Shown here: positions 36,895 through 46,012 of the stretch, piece after piece | Numbering within the stretch: the first letter of the stretch is position 1 | How the letters are laid out: each line of letters starts with the position of its first letter | NCBI GenBank assembly: GCA_910587085.1 | Contig: CAJUMC010000013.1 | Span: 3,616-67,615, forward strand | Length of the DNA stretch: 64,000 nt | Origin: an uncultured Lachnospiraceae bacterium | Lineage (GTDB): Bacteria > Bacillota > Clostridia > Lachnospirales > Lachnospiraceae | Direction: 5' to 3' | Made by a program: the position numbers and the translations under genes | The notes under the pieces: generated by a model | Seen by the model: only the letters and a program-made list of their open reading frames with translations | Told to the model about the DNA's origin: nothing | Databases searched by the model: none

Positions 36895-39800
36895 TTACTC
36901 TCCGTAGTCCTCGTCGTCGATCTCCCGGAAATCCATGCTGTCGTCGTCCTCGAAGACGTCGAACATCTCGCCGTCCTCGACATTGACCTCCCGGTAGCCG
37001 GCATCCTCGTAATTATCGTCATAGCGGAAGCTGTCCTCGCCCTCGATGATCGGGGTCAGCTCTGCGTCGCCGTAGTCGATATTCTCGGTCATGCGGACCT
37101 CTTCGCCGTTTTCGTCGAGCACCGTAACGTCAAGAGCAAGTGACTGAAGCTCTTTCAGCAGCACCTTGAAGGACTCCGGAATGCCCGGCTCGGAAATATT
37201 CTCGCCCTTGATAATCGCCTCGTAGGTTTTGACGCGCCCGGTCACGTCGTCCGACTTCACGGTCAGGATCTCCTGCAGAATGTGCGCCGCGCCGTAAGCC
37301 TCCAGCGCCCACACCTCCATCTCGCCGAAGCGCTGTCCGCCGAACTGCGCCTTGCCGCCGAGCGGCTGCTGCGTCACGAGGGAGTAAGGGCCGGTGGAAC
37401 GCGCGTGGATCTTGTCATCAACCAGATGGTGAAGCTTTAAGTAGTGCATGAAACCGACCGTGACGGCCCCGTCAAAATACTCGCCGGTACGGCCGTCGCG
37501 CAGACGAACCTTGCCGTCCCGGTTAATCGGAACGCCTTCCCACTCCTTGCGGTATTCCTGATTGGTCAGCAGGAACTCCATTACCTCCGGAGCAAGAATA
37601 TCCTTATATTTTGCTTCAAACTCCTCCAGCGGCGTATTGACGTAATCGTTCGCCAGCTCGAGAGTATCCATAATGTCATTCTCGTTTGCGCCGTCAAAAA
37701 TCGGCGTTGAAACCTTGAAGCCGAGTACGTTGGCCGCAAGGCTTAAATGAATTTCAAGCACCTGCCCGATATTCATACGGGAAGGCACGCCGAGCGGGTT
37801 CAGCACGATATCGAGCGGCCGGCCGTTCGGCAGGAACGGCATATCCTCCACCGGAAGCACACGGGAAACGACACCCTTGTTTCCGTGGCGGCCTGCCATC
37901 TTGTCGCCCACCTGAATTTTTCTCTTCTGCGCAATGTACACGCGGACGGTTTCGTTTACGCCCGGGGAGAGCTCATCGCCGTTCTCCCTCGTAAACACTT
38001 TCGCGTCCACGATAATTCCGTATTCTCCGTGCGGAACGCGCAGCGAAGTGTCGCGCACCTCCCTCGCCTTCTCACCGAAAATGGCACGCAGCAGCCTCTC
38101 CTCCGCCGTCAGCTCCGTCTCGCCCTTCGGCGTCACCTTGCCGACCAGGATATCCCCGGCGCGCACCTCTGCACCGATGCGGATGATTCCTCTCTCATCC
38201 AGATCCTTGAGCGCATCGTCGCCGACACCCGGCACATCACGGGTAATCTCCTCCGGCCCGAGCTTGGTGTCGCGCGCCTCCGCCTCGTACTCCTCAATAT
38301 GGACAGACGTGTAAACGTCCTCCTGAACGAGGCGCTCAGAGAGAAGAACGGCATCCTCGTAGTTGTAGCCCTCCCAGGTCATAAAGCCGATCAGCGGATT
38401 TTTGCCGAGCGCAAGCTCGCCGCCCGCAGTGGACGGACCGTCCGCAATAACCTGTCCGGCCTCGATGCGGTCCCCCTTGCTCACGATCGGCCTCTGGTTG
38501 ATCGAGGTACCCTGGTTGCTGCGCACAAATTTCACGAGACGGTACTCATCCCTCTCGTTGTCGTCTGTGCGGATCACAATTTTATAGGAAGCGGCCAGCT
38601 CAACGACGCCGCCGCGCTTTGCCGCGATGCAGGCTCCGGAGTCGATTGCCGTCTTTGTCTCCATCCCCGTGCCGACCACAGGAGAATCCGTAAACAAAAG
38701 CGGCACGGCCTGACGCTGCATGTTCGAGCCCATGAGGGCGCGGTTCGCATCGTCGTTCTGCAGGAACGGAATCATGGCGGTTGCCACAGAGAACACCATC
38801 CGCGGCGATACGTCCATCAGGTCAACCCTGCTCTTCTGGAACAGGGAGGTTTCTTCGCGGAAGCGACCGGAAACGTTGTTGTTAACAAAATGGCCGTCCT
38901 CATCCAGACGCTCGTTCGCCTGCGCCACAATATATTTATCCTCCTCGTCCGCAGTAAGGTACACAACCTCATCCGTGACGCGCGGATTTCTCGGATCGGA
39001 TTTATCCACCTTGCGGTACGGCGCCTCGACGAAGCCGTACTGATTGATGCGCGCGTAGGAAGCCAGCGAGTTGATCAGACCGATGTTCGGACCTTCCGGC
39101 GTCTCAATCGGACACATCCTTCCGTAATGCGTATAGTGTACGTCGCGAACCTCAAAGCCCGCGCGGTCACGCGAGAGGCCGCCCGGCCCCAACGCGGACA
39201 GACGGCGGATATTCGTCAGCTCGCTGAGCGGGTTGTTCTGATCCATAAACTGGGACAGCTGGGAGCTTCCGAAAAACTCCTTCACCGCCGCAGTCACCGG
39301 CTTGATATTAATCAGCGACTGCGGGCTGATGCCCTCGAGATCCTGCGTCGTCATGCGCTCGCGCACAACGCGCTCCAGCCTGGAAAGGCCGATGCGGTAC
39401 TGGTTCTGCAGAAGCTCGCCCACCGCGCGGATACGGCGGTTTCCGAGATGGTCGATATCGTCCGCGTTGCCGATGCCGTATTCCAGGTGCATGTTGTAAT
39501 TGATGGAGGCAAAAATGTCCTCTCTCGTGATATGCTTCGGGATCAGATCGGAAGCATCCCTGCGGATGGCTGCCTTGATATCCTCGATATTCTCATTGTC
39601 GCGCAGAATGCCCTCCAGAACCGGATAGTAGACCTCCTCCGTGATGCCGAGCTCCTTTTTGTCGCAGTCGACATAAGTGTTCAGATCAACCATCAGGTTC
39701 GTAAGCACCTTCACATTGCGCTCCTCCGTCTGCACGACAATCGACGGAACGGCAGCATTCTGGATCTGAACCGCCAGCTCCTCGGTGATCAGAGTGCCGG

Positions 39801-40728
39801 CGGATATCACCTCTCCGGTTGTCCGGTCAACGACGTCCTCAGCCAGCGTAAGGCCGACAACGCGGTTTTTCAGCGCAAGCTTCTTATTGAATTTATAGCG
39901 TCCCACCTTCGCGAGATCGTAGCGTCTCGGATCAAAAAACATCGCGTTGATCAGAGACTCCGCACTCTCCACGGAGAGCGGCTCGCCCGGGCGCAGCTTT
40001 TTATAGAGCTCCAGCAGGCCGTCCTGGTAATTGTCGGACGGATCCTTGGTGAAGCTGGCAAGAATCTTCGGCTCCTCGCCGAACATTTCCTTGATCTGTC
40101 CATTCGAGCCGATACCGAGCGCGCGCAGGAGCACGGTGATCGGCACCTTGCGGTTCCGGTCTACGCGAACATAGAAAATATCGTTGGAGTCCGTCTCATA
40201 TTCAAGCCATGCGCCGCGGTTCGGTATAACGGTGCAGGAATAAAGGGTCTTTCCGATCTTATCGTGTCCGATCGTATAATAAATACCGGGGGAACGCACA
40301 AGCTGACTGACAATAACACGCTCGGCCCCGTTGATCACAAAGGTTCCGGTTTCCGTCATCAACGGCAGGTCGCCCATGAAAATGTCATGTTCGTTGATCT
40401 CGTCGTTTTCTCTGTTGTGAAGGCGCACTCTCACCTTGAGCGGAGCCGCATAGGTCGCGTCGCGTTCCTTGCACTGCTCGATGGTGTACTTGGCATCCTC
40501 CTCGCAAAGCTGGAAGCCGGTGAACTCGAGACTCAGCTTGCCGCTGTAATCCGTAATCGGGGAAATATCCCGGAAAACTTCATCCAGACCCTCATCCAAA
40601 AACCACTGATACGAGTTTTTCTGAACTTCGATGAGATTCGGCATGTCTAAAACTTCTTTTTGCTTCGAGTAGCTCATTCGCAAGCCCTTGCTGCCAACTT
40701 TGATTGGACGTATCCTGTTTTTATCCAT
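36895..40728 (-). CDS. rpoB: RNA polymerase beta subunit
   Basis: Beta (1277 aa) forms the other half of the catalytic cleft. It starts MDKNRIRPIKVGSKGLRMSY with the strongly conserved LDMPNLIEVQKNSYQWFLDE. The rifampicin region has FFGSSQLSQFMDQNNPLSEL, then RRLSALGPGGLSRDRAG. The C-terminal WALEAYGAAHILQEILTVKS is followed by an acidic tail. AGGGGTG precedes the ATG. The rplJ-rplL pair normally before it is absent. Confidence 0.97.
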   Translation of the reverse strand: MDKNRIRPIKVGSKGLRMSYSKQKEVLDMPNLIEVQKNSYQWFLDEGLDEVFRDISPITDYSGKLSLEFTGFQLCEEDAKYTIEQCKERDATYAAPLKVRVRLHNRENDEINEHDIFMGDLPLMTETGTFVINGAERVIVSQLVRSPGIYYTIGHDKIGKTLYSCTVIPNRGAWLEYETDSNDIFYVRVDRNRKVPITVLLRALGIGSNGQIKEMFGEEPKILASFTKDPSDNYQDGLLELYKKLRPGEPLSVESAESLINAMFFDPRRYDLAKVGRYKFNKKLALKNRVVGLTLAEDVVDRTTGEVISAGTLITEELAVQIQNAAVPSIVVQTEERNVKVLTNLMVDLNTYVDCDKKELGITEEVYYPVLEGILRDNENIEDIKAAIRRDASDLIPKHITREDIFASINYNMHLEYGIGNADDIDHLGNRRIRAVGELLQNQYRIGLSRLERVVRERMTTQDLEGISPQSLINIKPVTAAVKEFFGSSQLSQFMDQNNPLSELTNIRRLSALGPGGLSRDRAGFEVRDVHYTHYGRMCPIETPEGPNIGLINSLASYARINQYGFVEAPYRKVDKSDPRNPRVTDEVVYLTADEEDKYIVAQANERLDEDGHFVNNNVSGRFREETSLFQKSRVDLMDVSPRMVFSVATAMIPFLQNDDANRALMGSNMQRQAVPLLFTDSPVVGTGMETKTAIDSGACIAAKRGGVVELAASYKIVIRTDDNERDEYRLVKFVRSNQGTSINQRPIVSKGDRIEAGQVIADGPSTAGGELALGKNPLIGFMTWEGYNYEDAVLLSERLVQEDVYTSVHIEEYEAEARDTKLGPEEITRDVPGVGDDALKDLDERGIIRIGAEVRAGDILVGKVTPKGETELTAEERLLRAIFGEKAREVRDTSLRVPHGEYGIIVDAKVFTRENGDELSPGVNETVRVYIAQKRKIQVGDKMAGRHGNKGVVSRVLPVEDMPFLPNGRPLDIVLNPLGVPSRMNIGQVLEIHLSLAANVLGFKVSTPIFDGANENDIMDTLELANDYVNTPLEEFEAKYKDILAPEVMEFLLTNQEYRKEWEGVPINRDGKVRLRDGRTGEYFDGAVTVGFMHYLKLHHLVDDKIHARSTGPYSLVTQQPLGGKAQFGGQRFGEMEVWALEAYGAAHILQEILTVKSDDVTGRVKTYEAIIKGENISEPGIPESFKVLLKELQSLALDVTVLDENGEEVRMTENIDYGDAELTPIIEGEDSFRYDDNYEDAGYREVNVEDGEMFDVFEDDDSMDFREIDDEDYGE

Positions 40729-40940
40729 TGACGTTTCACCCCTTGATATGATATCGGTCCATTCCATCGCCCGCGGACACAAAATCCACAAAATAAAGTA
40801 CATGCAAAGAGTTCTTCAACCATATCTTGTACATTTTCACAAATTTCCAAGATATTTTTGAAAAAACATTTGCATTTTTCCCATACTGTGATATAATGTA
40901 TCTGTATAGACATAGAAAGCACCACAATAGCGCATTTTTC

Positions 40941-40969
40941 ATACTATCATATTGCTGTCAAACTGTCAA
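40941..40969 (-). promoter_or_regulatory. Promoter of rpoB-rpoC
   Basis: A perfect TTGACA (40964-40969) and TAGTAT (40941-40946) are 17 bp apart, giving a leader of about 205 nt. Since rplJL is not upstream, this promoter probably drives the two polymerase genes. Confidence 0.65.
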
Positions 40970-41133
40970 GTTAAAATTGGCAGTTTTTATTTTTCCGGAA
41001 ATTATTTCCTGCTCTCTTTCGTGCCCTCCGCCTGCCGCGGCAGCCCTTTCCGTCCCGGAAAGACTGGGCTTTTCTTGAGCATCAAGCAGCCGAATCCCCC
41101 GGAATCCAGCTGCCGGCAGGGCGGCGGTCTCTG

Positions 41134-41167
41134 TGCGTGCGAAAACGCCGGCCGTAAGGACATGCCG
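41134..41167. repeat. 34-bp inverted repeat, copy A (3' side of the fusion gene)
   Basis: The sequence GCGTGCGAAAACGCCGGCCG continues TAAGGACATGCCGC. Its exact reverse complement is found at 42730-42763. It lies about 78 bp after the fusion-gene stop. Confidence 0.85.
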
Positions 41168-41244
41168 CCGCTTCGGGGCTGAAAGATACCGGCCGCTCTC
41201 TGCATTCCCCGACCACGGTTCCCGCCGCGCATGCTGCTGCCCGG

Positions 41245-42504
41245 TCAGGAGAACTCCTCGTACTGCCGGCTCGGTCCTCCGCATACCGGACAGCGCTCCG
41301 GGATCTCCTCCCCGTACATCAGATAGCCGCAGATCGGACAGACATAGATTTTCCCTTCCGAAAACCCCTCCATATCCTCCTGTGCCTTCTTCAAAAGGCG
41401 CTCATGCTGCTTTTCGGCCATGGCCGCCGCCGTATAAGCCTGACTTGCAAGCGGACTGTTCTGCTCACTGGCATATTCCGCCATCATCGGGTACAGACGG
41501 CTGTGCTCAAAATTTTCTCCTGCGGCAAACTCCCCGGCTCCCTCTCTGAAACTCCCAGAATTTTCCAGTACTGAATAAAAATTTCTTGCGTGCTGATATT
41601 CGGAAGCAGCCAGCGCCTCAAAAAGCGTTGCGATCCGATCCAGCCCTCTTCTTCTCGCCCGATCCGCGTACATCATATATTTCAGATGCGCCATCAGCTC
41701 GCCGCGCACGGCATCCTCCAGCCGTTCCCGAAGAATGCCGTTCTCGCTCTCGCGGCGGTAGCAGTCCTCACCCAGATTGGCAAAACGATATCGTAGAACA
41801 CCGTTTTCCTCATAAAAATGGACGATATGATGCTCCACATCGCACGCCCGGATCTCCTCCGACACATCCTCGATCATCGCTCCGCCTCCTCCGGTGCAGA
41901 TCAGCGGAATTCCGTCCGCCGTATCCTCAAACCGGGAATGGACATGGCCGCAGAGCAGATATTTCACCTTCTCCCGGTACGGGCCGTAGGCCTCCTTCAG
42001 CCGGGCGAATTCCTCCTCTGAAACACAATTCCGGATAAAATGGTTCGGCGTCGGAATATGGAACGCGATAACTGCCTGCCGGACCTCCTCCATCGCCAGC
42101 ACCTCGGAAAGGAGCGCGAGCCCCTCGTCCTCGAAGATCCGCATGGCGTTGTCCAGCACGATCACGGCAAAGCTCTCTGCCAGCAGCGCATAGTTTTTCC
42201 GCCCGAAATATTTCGCGTATGCCCCGGTGTCATGATTGCCGCGGAGCACATAGACGCTGTTCCCCGCAAGCGCTGCCGTCAATTCCTGCACCACGCGGTA
42301 GTAAAGATCATTTCCGGACGGCACAAGATCTCCCACAATAAGAGAAAAATCATCCTTTGCGCTCTCCTCCAGCGCTCCGGCGTAAACCTTCATATTGTAG
42401 GTGCCGAGCCCTTCACAGCCCGGATCGCCGATCACACCCATCGAACGCGCACCCGGAAGCCGGAGAATCCGCTCCGATACCTTTTCAATCGCTTTTCCCT
42501 GCAT
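41245..42504 (-). CDS. Metallophosphoesterase-rubrerythrin-rubredoxin fusion protein
   Basis: One 419-aa protein joins three domains. Residues 20-230 are a calcineurin-like phosphoesterase: D27 (GDPG), GDLVPSG (D59), RGNHD (89-92), a His at 149 and GHVH (186-189). The first motif lacks the usual His (Gly29). Residues about 255-375 form a ferritin-like diiron domain: E269, ExxH (302-305), E333 and ExxH (364-367). The end is a rubredoxin-type site with CPIC (389-392) and CPVC (405-408). AGGAGG precedes the ATG. The combination suggests a peroxide- or redox-linked phosphoesterase; function is inferred. Confidence 0.88.
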   Translation of the reverse strand: MQGKAIEKVSERILRLPGARSMGVIGDPGCEGLGTYNMKVYAGALEESAKDDFSLIVGDLVPSGNDLYYRVVQELTAALAGNSVYVLRGNHDTGAYAKYFGRKNYALLAESFAVIVLDNAMRIFEDEGLALLSEVLAMEEVRQAVIAFHIPTPNHFIRNCVSEEEFARLKEAYGPYREKVKYLLCGHVHSRFEDTADGIPLICTGGGGAMIEDVSEEIRACDVEHHIVHFYEENGVLRYRFANLGEDCYRRESENGILRERLEDAVRGELMAHLKYMMYADRARRRGLDRIATLFEALAASEYQHARNFYSVLENSGSFREGAGEFAAGENFEHSRLYPMMAEYASEQNSPLASQAYTAAAMAEKQHERLLKKAQEDMEGFSEGKIYVCPICGYLMYGEEIPERCPVCGGPSRQYEEFS

Positions 42505-42669
42505 TATTTTTCCTCCTCAATAATTAGTTTTCCCAATAAATCAGACATGGAAACAACTTTCGCGGGCGATATAATGCATCCTCGGCATCCGTCCGCTCCG
42601 CGAAACATCCCCCGGCAGGAATCGGAACCTTTGCCGGGAATGGATTTCCGGCGGCACGATACAGAAAAG

Positions 42670-42691
42670 GAGCCCGGCAAGCCGGACTCCT
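42670..42691 (-). terminator. Terminator after purD
   Basis: GGAG and CCGGC pair with GCCGG and CTCC (one G-T pair, AA loop) and TTTTC follows on the minus strand, about 75 bp after the purD stop. It separates the purine operon from the fusion gene. Confidence 0.85.
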
Positions 42692-42729
42692 CTGCCAGGG
42701 ACGATGACGCCCGCCAGAATCTCCTGCAG

Positions 42730-42763
42730 CGGCATGTCCTTACGGCCGGCGTTTTCGCACGCG
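42730..42763. repeat. 34-bp inverted repeat, copy B (between purD and the fusion gene)
   Basis: This is the exact reverse complement of 41134-41167 and ends 2 bp before the purD stop codon at 42766. Both copies lie just downstream of a gene and together bracket the fusion gene and its promoter region. Confidence 0.85.
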
Positions 42764-42765
42764 GC

Positions 42766-44040
42766 TTACACCTCGTCGATTGCCCTGCCGATATCATTTC
42801 TCATATATTTATTGTCAAAATCAATCCATTCCGTCGCCTCGTAAGCCTTTGCACGCGCCTGCTTCAGATCTGTGCCGATTGCCGTCACACCGAGCACGCG
42901 GCCGCCGTTTGTGACGATCGCGCCGTCCTTTCCGAACCGGGAACCCGCATGAAAAACAAAATAGTCATTCTTTCCCTCAAAACGTTCCAGGCCGCGGATC
43001 GGAAATCCCTTCTCATACTTTTCCGGATAACCGTCAGATGCAAGAATAACGCAGACTGCCGCGTTGTCCTCAAACTGCAGCTCTATCTCGCCGAGCCTGC
43101 CGTCGATGCATGCCTCGAACACATCGACAATATCGTTCTTCATGCGCGGCAGCACAACCTGAGTCTCCGGATCACCGAAACGCGCATTATACTCCAGCAC
43201 CTTCGGCCCGTTCGGCGTCAGAATCAGTCCCACAAAAAGCACCCCGACAAAATCGCGCCCTTCTTTTTTCATCGCATCCATCGTCGGCTGATAAACATAC
43301 TTTTTGCAGAACTCGTCCACCTCGCCCGTATAGAACAGACTCGGTGAAAAAGTACCCATGCCGCCGGTATTCAGGCCCTGGTCTCCGTCCTTCGCGCGCT
43401 TGTGATCCTGTGCGCTCGTCATCGTCCGTATCGTCGTGCCGTCGCAGAAGCAGAGCGCCGACACCTCCGGACCGATCAGAAATTCTTCGATCACAATGCT
43501 GTCGCCCGCTTCGCCGAACTGCCGGTCAATCATGAGCGTGCGCACACCCTCTTTCGCCTCCTCAAAGGTTTCGCAGATCAGTGCGCCTTTGCCCAGGGCC
43601 AGCCCGTCCGCCTTCACGGCGATCGGATAGGAAGCCGTCTCCAGATAGCGGATCGCTTTGTCGGCGTCAACAAAGGTTTCGTACGCCGCTGTCGGAATGC
43701 CGTATTTTTTCATCAGGTCCTTGGAAAACACCTTGGAGCCCTCAATGACAGCTGCATTTTTACGCGGGCCGAACACGCGCAGACCGCGCGCTTCAAACAC
43801 ATCGACAATCCCGCCGACAAGCGGAGCATCCATGCCGATTACCGTCAGATCTATTGCGTTTTCCTGCGCAAAATCGGCCAGCTTCTCAAATTCCATGGCG
43901 TCGATCGGTACGCACTCCGCTATCCCTGCAATCCCTGCGTTTCCCGGCGCGCAGTAGATCTTTTCCACGCGCGGGCTCTTTGATATTTTCCAGGCAATGG
44001 CATGCTCTCTTCCGCCGCTGCCGACAATTAGTATTTTCAT
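42766..44040 (-). CDS. purD: Phosphoribosylamine--glycine ligase
   Basis: This ATP-grasp enzyme (424 aa) makes glycinamide ribonucleotide in purine synthesis. MKILIVGSGGREHAIAWKIS, then VKADGLALGKGALICE and AQDHKRAKDGDQGLNTGGMG with EYNARFGDPETQ are diagnostic. It lies 73 bp after purN and closes a purM-purN-purD operon. Confidence 0.96.
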   Translation of the reverse strand: MKILIVGSGGREHAIAWKISKSPRVEKIYCAPGNAGIAGIAECVPIDAMEFEKLADFAQENAIDLTVIGMDAPLVGGIVDVFEARGLRVFGPRKNAAVIEGSKVFSKDLMKKYGIPTAAYETFVDADKAIRYLETASYPIAVKADGLALGKGALICETFEEAKEGVRTLMIDRQFGEAGDSIVIEEFLIGPEVSALCFCDGTTIRTMTSAQDHKRAKDGDQGLNTGGMGTFSPSLFYTGEVDEFCKKYVYQPTMDAMKKEGRDFVGVLFVGLILTPNGPKVLEYNARFGDPETQVVLPRMKNDIVDVFEACIDGRLGEIELQFEDNAAVCVILASDGYPEKYEKGFPIRGLERFEGKNDYFVFHAGSRFGKDGAIVTNGGRVLGVTAIGTDLKQARAKAYEATEWIDFDNKYMRNDIGRAIDEV

Positions 44041-44113
44041 TTATAAACTCCTCTTTTCCGGTCTCTTTCAGACATTTAGAGACACTTATTTTTCACGCTT
44101 CCGGAAGCTTTGC

Positions 44114-44740
44114 TCACGGCTCAGCATACGCATGCCCGGCCTCAAACGTCACCCTCCCGTTTGCTATCCGATCAATCGCCTGCGGAAGCAGCTGCCATTC
44201 GGCCTCCTCCATCACGCGCCGCTGCAGTGTCTCCGGCGTATCGCCCCGTTTGACCTCGACCGCCTTCTGCAGAAGAATCGGCCCGGAATCACAGCCCTCA
44301 TCCACAAAATGTACCGTTGCGCCGGTCACCTTGCAGCCGCGCGCCAGCACCTCCTCATGTACCCTGAGTCCGTAGAATCCCTTGCCGCAGAAGGACGGAA
44401 TCAGAGATGGGTGAATATTGATCATGCGGTTTCTGTAGCGGCTGATCAGAGCAGCCGGCAGAATCACAAGGAAACCGGCAAGCACCACAAGATCCGGCGA
44501 GAACGAATCTGCCGCCGCAAGCAGCGCCTCATCAAACTGCGCCCGCTCCGCATAATCCTTCGGCGAAACACAGACCGCCGGAATACCCGCATCCGCCGCA
44601 CGGGTCAGTGCGTAGGCATCCTTTTTGTTGCTGATGACCCCGACGACCTCCGCATTGGTAATTTTTCCGTCCCGCAGCGCATCCAGAACAGCCTGCAGAT
44701 TGGTTCCGCCGCCGGAAACCATGACAACCACTCTCAGCAT
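44114..44740 (-). CDS. purN: Phosphoribosylglycinamide formyltransferase
   Basis: This enzyme (208 aa) transfers the formyl group from 10-formyl-THF to GAR. The motifs MLRVVVMVSGGGTNLQAVLD, INIHPSLIPSF and VTGATVHFVDEGCDSGPI (catalytic Asp) match PurN. Its ATG overlaps the purM stop by 7 bp, so translation is coupled. Confidence 0.95.
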   Translation of the reverse strand: MLRVVVMVSGGGTNLQAVLDALRDGKITNAEVVGVISNKKDAYALTRAADAGIPAVCVSPKDYAERAQFDEALLAAADSFSPDLVVLAGFLVILPAALISRYRNRMINIHPSLIPSFCGKGFYGLRVHEEVLARGCKVTGATVHFVDEGCDSGPILLQKAVEVKRGDTPETLQRRVMEEAEWQLLPQAIDRIANGRVTFEAGHAYAEP

Positions 44741-45759
44741 AAGCGAATCCCTTTCTCGCCCTCCGCGATCTCTCCCACGATATAAGCCTTTTCGCCGGCC
44801 GCTTCGATCAGACGCACGGCCTCGTCGGCTTTCGCAGAATCCACGCAGAGCATCATACCGATACCCATATTGTATGTATTATACATCATTTTCTCATCTA
44901 TATTTCCGTCCACCGAAAGCATACGGAAAACCGGAGGGATTGGATAGCTGTCCTTGCGCAGCACCGCCGTCACTCCCTCGCGCAGCATGCGCGGAACATT
45001 TTCATAGAAACCGCCGCCGGTGATATGGCTGCACGCCTTGACCCGGATGCCGCCCGCCGCAAGCGATTTCAGCGCTCTCACGTAAATCTTTGTCGGAGTG
45101 AGCAGCGTCTCGCCGAGCGTTGCGCCAAGCGACTCAAAATAGCTGTCAAGCTTCTCCCGCGTCATCGGAAAGACCTTGCGCACAAGGGAATAGCCGTTGC
45201 TGTGGATACCGGAGGACGCAATTCCGATAATCACATCCCCTGCGGCAAGCTCCGCGCCGTCAATCAGGTTTTTCCTGTCCACAATGCCGACCGCAAAACC
45301 GGCAAGATCATATTCATCCACCGGATAAAAGCCTGGCATCTCCGCCGTCTCGCCCCCGATCAGCGCCGCGCCCGCCTGACGGCAGCCCTCCGCCACACCG
45401 GAGACGATTGTCGCGATTCTCTCCGGAATATTTTTTCCGCAGGCGATATAGTCAAGGAAAAACAGCGGCTCGCCGCCTGCACAGGCAATATCGTTCACAC
45501 ACATGGCCACGCAGTCGATACCGATCGTATCATGCTTGTCCATCAGAAACGCCAGCTTGAGCTTCGTACCGACACCGTCTGTGCCGGACACCAGCGTCGG
45601 CTCCTCCATGCCCATAAATCCCTTCAGCGAAAAGGCCCCGGAAAAACCGCCGATGCCGCCCAGCACCTCGCTTCTCATCGTGCCCTGAACATGCTTTTTC
45701 ATCAGTTCCACCGCCTTGTAGCCCGCCTCAATATCCACTCCTGCCTTTTTGTAATCCAT
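44734..45759 (-). CDS. purM: Phosphoribosylformylglycinamidine cyclo-ligase
   Basis: PurM (341 aa) closes the imidazole ring of AIR. The sequence MDYKKAGVDIEAGYKAVELM, VSGTDGVGTKLKLAF, CVNDIACAGGEPLFFLDY and ITGGGFYENVPRML are diagnostic. The ATG at 45759 follows GGAGGAG; a longer frame upstream has no site. It is the first gene of the operon, behind a palindrome at 45871. Confidence 0.95.
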   Translation of the reverse strand: MDYKKAGVDIEAGYKAVELMKKHVQGTMRSEVLGGIGGFSGAFSLKGFMGMEEPTLVSGTDGVGTKLKLAFLMDKHDTIGIDCVAMCVNDIACAGGEPLFFLDYIACGKNIPERIATIVSGVAEGCRQAGAALIGGETAEMPGFYPVDEYDLAGFAVGIVDRKNLIDGAELAAGDVIIGIASSGIHSNGYSLVRKVFPMTREKLDSYFESLGATLGETLLTPTKIYVRALKSLAAGGIRVKACSHITGGGFYENVPRMLREGVTAVLRKDSYPIPPVFRMLSVDGNIDEKMMYNTYNMGIGMMLCVDSAKADEAVRLIEAAGEKAYIVGEIAEGEKGIRLC

Positions 45760-45870
45760 GAATGCTCCTCCGTTTCCAGTCAATCTCTCCCGCATCCCGC
45801 CGCCGGGCCCGCTCTTTCCGGTGCCGGCCTCGCTGAAAGCACGGTGCGCGCTGCCGATCCTCCCGGCATC

Positions 45871-45896
45871 CGAACGAAATGTTCGACCCTATTTTA
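45871..45896 (-). promoter_or_regulatory. Candidate purine operator beside the purM -10 box
   Basis: A perfect palindrome CGAAC-GAAAT-GTTCG (45871-45885) lies 5 bp downstream of TAAAAT (45891-45896, minus strand). CGAAC is the core of the Bacillus PurR PurBox (CCGAACWWT). The placement at the transcription start suits a repressor site. No good -35 box is seen, so the promoter may need an activator or differ. The operator call is inference. Confidence 0.45.
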
Positions 45897-45976
45897 ACAT
45901 AGATTAGCTCTTTTGTCTTATACTTCTTCCATACAAAAACTTATTTAAAAACCTGTCAGGCGTCTTATCCCGTCAA

Positions 45977-46006
45977 ACGGCGGACGGAGATCTCTCCGCC
46001 CGCCGT
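45977..46006 (-). terminator. Probable terminator after ctpA
   Basis: ACGGCGG, one unpaired base and CGGAGA pair with the complementary arm to 46006, 7 bp after the ctpA stop at 46013. The T-run after the stem is short (TTTG), so confidence is moderate. Confidence 0.55.
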
Positions 46007-46012
46007 CCGGCA

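Noticed and set aside
37747..40650. Open frame of 967 codons on the plus strand
   Set aside because: It is antisense to rpoB; the GC-rich codon third position leaves the complementary frame open. It has no ribosome-binding site or recognisable domain.
41035..41075. Terminator-like hairpin AGCCC...GGGCT followed by TTTTC on the plus strand
   Set aside because: No plus-strand gene lies upstream to be terminated, and the stem has a bulge; it is upstream of the rpoB promoter on the minus strand.
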